Shown here: piece after piece, positions 5,506 through 7,434 of the stretch
How positions within the stretch are numbered: position 1 is the stretch's first letter
How the letters are laid out: the number at the start of each line of letters is the position of its first letter
Source: an uncultured Clostridia bacterium
Lineage (GTDB): Bacteria > Bacillota > Clostridia > Oscillospirales > Acutalibacteraceae
Reading direction: 5' to 3'
Assembly: GCA_946497265.1 (NCBI GenBank)
Contig: CAMMKL010000102.1
Location: forward strand, 1-7,434
Length of the DNA: 7,434 nucleotides
Notes under the pieces: generated by a model
What the model saw: the letters and a program-made list of their open reading frames with translations, nothing else
Told to the model about the DNA's origin: nothing
Database searches by the model: none
Translations under genes and position numbers: made by a program

Positions 5506-7434
5506 ATGAAATTACTGGTATTGGATGGAAACAGCATCTTAAACCGTGCTTTCTATGGGATTAAGCTGCTTACGACCAAGGATGGGAGATATACCAACGG
5601 CATCTATGGGTTTTTGAATATGCTGTTAAAACTGGAAGAAGAGACAAGCCCCGGCGCGGTGGCGATTGCCTTTGACCGAAAGGCCCCTACCTTCCGGCAC
5701 AAGGCGTACGAGGGCTACAAGGCGCAGCGCAAGGGCATGCCGGAGGAGCTTGCCCAGCAGCTGCCCGTATTAAAGGAGCTGCTGGAAAAGCTCGGCTACC
5801 GGCTGGTGGAATGCGATGGCTTTGAGGCCGACGACATCCTGGGCACCTTTGCGGAGCATTGCCGCAACCAACCGGATGAGGAATGCGTAATCGCCACCGG
5901 GGACCGCGACAGCCTCCAACTGGTGGGCGGCGGCGTGACCGTGCGCCTGGCGGCCACCAAAATGGGCCGGCCGGAGGTTACCCTTTACGACGAAGAAAAG
6001 ATCAAAGAGGATTACGGCGTTACGCCCAAACAGCTGATCGACATCAAAGCCATCCAGGGCGATACCTCCGACAACATCCCCGGCGTAGCGGGGATCGGGC
6101 AAAAGGGTGCCGCCGACCTGATCCGGCGATTCCATGATTTGGACCATATTTACGAAAACCTCGACACGCTGGACATCAAAGAAGGCCAGCGCAAAAAGCT
6201 GCGGGAAGGAAAAGACAGCGCTTATATGAGCCGCATGCTCGGGACCATTGTGACCGACGCGCCGGTCGATGTAGAGCCGGGGCACTACGTGCGCAAAGAA
6301 GGCGACCCGCAGGGCGCCGCCCGGCTGCTGGCAAAGCTGGAGATGTTTTCCTTAATTGAAAAGCTCGGCCTGCGCGCTTCGGCCGCCGTGCCGGAGGAGG
6401 AAGAAAAGGAAGAAGCCCTTTTGGTAGAATCCCGCACCGATTACGACGCCTTGCTGGACGAACTGGAAAGGGCGGGCTGTGCGGCCTTTGCCGCGCAGGC
6501 AAGTGGGGAGATTCAGGCGCTGGCCCTTTGCTTTGCGGGAAAGGTTTCTCTGGCGCGCGCCGAAGATTCCCTGGAATTCCCTTCTTTTGTAAGCCGCCTG
6601 TTCGCCCTGCCGGGCGTTTCGCTTGCCACTTTCGACGCAAAGCCGGTGTTCGCCGCTTTGCCCGAAAAACCGGGAGCGGGCGAGAACATCCGGTTCGACG
6701 CCCTGCTCGCCGCTTACCTGCTCAATCCGTCGGCTTCGGGCTACGATGTGCGGCGGCTGTGCGAGGAATACGGGGTGCGCGCCCGGGCCGTATCCGGCGC
6801 GCCGGAAGGCATGGAAGCGCTGTGCGCCCAGGCCGCGGCGCTTCCAAACCTGGCGGAAACGCTGGGCGCCCAAATCGACGCGAACGGCCAGCGAAAGCTA
6901 TTAGAGGAAATGGAGCTGCCGCTTTGCCGCGTGCTCAGCCATATGGAATCCGTCGGGTTTGCCGTGGACGAGGACGGTATCCGCGCTTATGGGGAAAAAA
7001 TCGAAGCCCGTCTGGAGGAGATCCAGAAACAGGTGTATGAGGAAGTCGGGTACGAGTTTAACATCAATTCCCCCAAGCAGCTGGGGGAGGCGCTGTTTGA
7101 TAAGCTGGGGCTGCCGCACGGCAAAAAGAACAAAAGCGGCTATTCCACCAGCGCCGAGGTGCTGGAAGGGCTCCGCTTCGCCCATCCCGCAGTGGAGCAG
7201 GTGCTGGCCTTCCGCACCTACAGCAAGCTCAAATCCACCTATTGCGACGGCCTGCTCAAGGTAATTGCCGCCGACGGGCGCATCCACTCGAGCTTTAACC
7301 AGACGGAAACCCGCACCGGCCGGATCAGCTCCACCGAGCCGAATTTGCAGAACATCCCGGTGCGCACCGACCTGGGGCGCGAGCTGCGCCGCTTTTTCGT
7401 CGCGCGGGAAGGCTGGGTGCTGGTGGACGCCGAC
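5506..7434 (+). CDS. polA: DNA polymerase I, N-terminal 643 residues (runs off right edge)
   Basis: PolA fills gaps and removes RNA primers during replication and repair. The reading frame is open to the window end. Residues 1-290 are the 5' nuclease domain, with its acidic metal ligands present: Asp7, Asp57, Glu107, Asp109 and Asp110 (FEADD), Asp133 and Asp135 (TGDRDS), Asp186 and Asp189 (GDTSDN). Residues about 304-460 are a proofreading-like domain, but the exo I motif FDTE reads FAAQ (328-331), so 3'-5' exonuclease activity should be absent, as in Bacillus-type PolA. The polymerase domain starts near 465, with TRTGRISSTEPNLQNIP (602-618), and the last residue in the window (643) is the motif A catalytic aspartate. 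AGGGAG lies 8 nt before the ATG. About a quarter to a third of the protein is missing to the right. Confidence 0.97.
   Translation, partial: MKLLVLDGNSILNRAFYGIKLLTTKDGRYTNGIYGFLNMLLKLEEETSPGAVAIAFDRKAPTFRHKAYEGYKAQRKGMPEELAQQLPVLKELLEKLGYRLVECDGFEADDILGTFAEHCRNQPDEECVIATGDRDSLQLVGGGVTVRLAATKMGRPEVTLYDEEKIKEDYGVTPKQLIDIKAIQGDTSDNIPGVAGIGQKGAADLIRRFHDLDHIYENLDTLDIKEGQRKKLREGKDSAYMSRMLGTIVTDAPVDVEPGHYVRKEGDPQGAARLLAKLEMFSLIEKLGLRASAAVPEEEEKEEALLVESRTDYDALLDELERAGCAAFAAQASGEIQALALCFAGKVSLARAEDSLEFPSFVSRLFALPGVSLATFDAKPVFAALPEKPGAGENIRFDALLAAYLLNPSASGYDVRRLCEEYGVRARAVSGAPEGMEALCAQAAALPNLAETLGAQIDANGQRKLLEEMELPLCRVLSHMESVGFAVDEDGIRAYGEKIEARLEEIQKQVYEEVGYEFNINSPKQLGEALFDKLGLPHGKKNKSGYSTSAEVLEGLRFAHPAVEQVLAFRTYSKLKSTYCDGLLKVIAADGRIHSSFNQTETRTGRISSTEPNLQNIPVRTDLGRELRRFFVAREGWVLVDAD

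Noticed and set aside
5770..6873. Long minus-strand ORFs (about 150-173 codons) opposite polA
   Set aside because: They are products of GC-rich third positions in polA. The plus-strand polA reading is continuous with all nuclease motifs.
1..7434. Mobile element, phage, CRISPR or defence system
   Set aside because: No transposase, integrase, terminal repeats, spaced direct repeats or defence-gene motifs were seen. All six genes belong to known cellular families.

Overview
The window looks like chromosomal DNA of a Gram-positive, moderately GC-rich low-GC-phylum bacterium (Bacillota, most likely class Clostridia). Pointers are a GatC/GatA tRNA amidotransferase pair, a CwlO/PcsB-type secreted coiled-coil peptidoglycan hydrolase, a DNA polymerase I whose proofreading domain has lost its metal ligands as in Bacillus enzymes, strong AGGAGG-type ribosome binding sites, and GC-rich coding DNA separated by AT-rich spacers. 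I cannot name a species.

Layout. On the minus strand, read right to left, come a secreted M23 endopeptidase (1318-2637) ending at an intrinsic terminator (1237-1285), then gatC (780-1052) and gatA (755 to beyond the left edge), which form an operon with its own promoter near 1158-1186. On the plus strand come a membrane polyprenyl-phosphate sugar-1-phosphate transferase (3033-4445), a metal-dependent amidohydrolase of the ACMSD-like family (4566-5354) and polA (5506 to beyond the right edge). Both of the first two plus-strand genes end in a clear intrinsic terminator, so all three probably belong to separate transcription units. The hydrolase and the sugar transferase diverge from a 395-bp AT-rich intergenic region.

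How the genes relate. GatCA, with GatB presumably outside the window, would amidate mischarged Glu-tRNA(Gln) or Asp-tRNA(Asn). The hydrolase and the sugar transferase both act at the cell envelope: one cuts cross-linked peptidoglycan, the other loads a sugar phosphate onto the lipid carrier for surface-glycan synthesis. polA is a housekeeping replication and repair gene. The amidohydrolase has no known substrate here.

The most interesting signal is regulatory. The exact direct repeat TGTAAA-N5-TGTAAA (2741-2757), which matches the published WalR (YycF) box, lies 10 bp upstream of a strong promoter for the CwlO/PcsB-like hydrolase. This would be a conserved cell-wall-homeostasis regulon link. 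I saw no CRISPR array, transposon, tRNA, rRNA or phage gene, and nothing that supports a wholly new multi-gene system.
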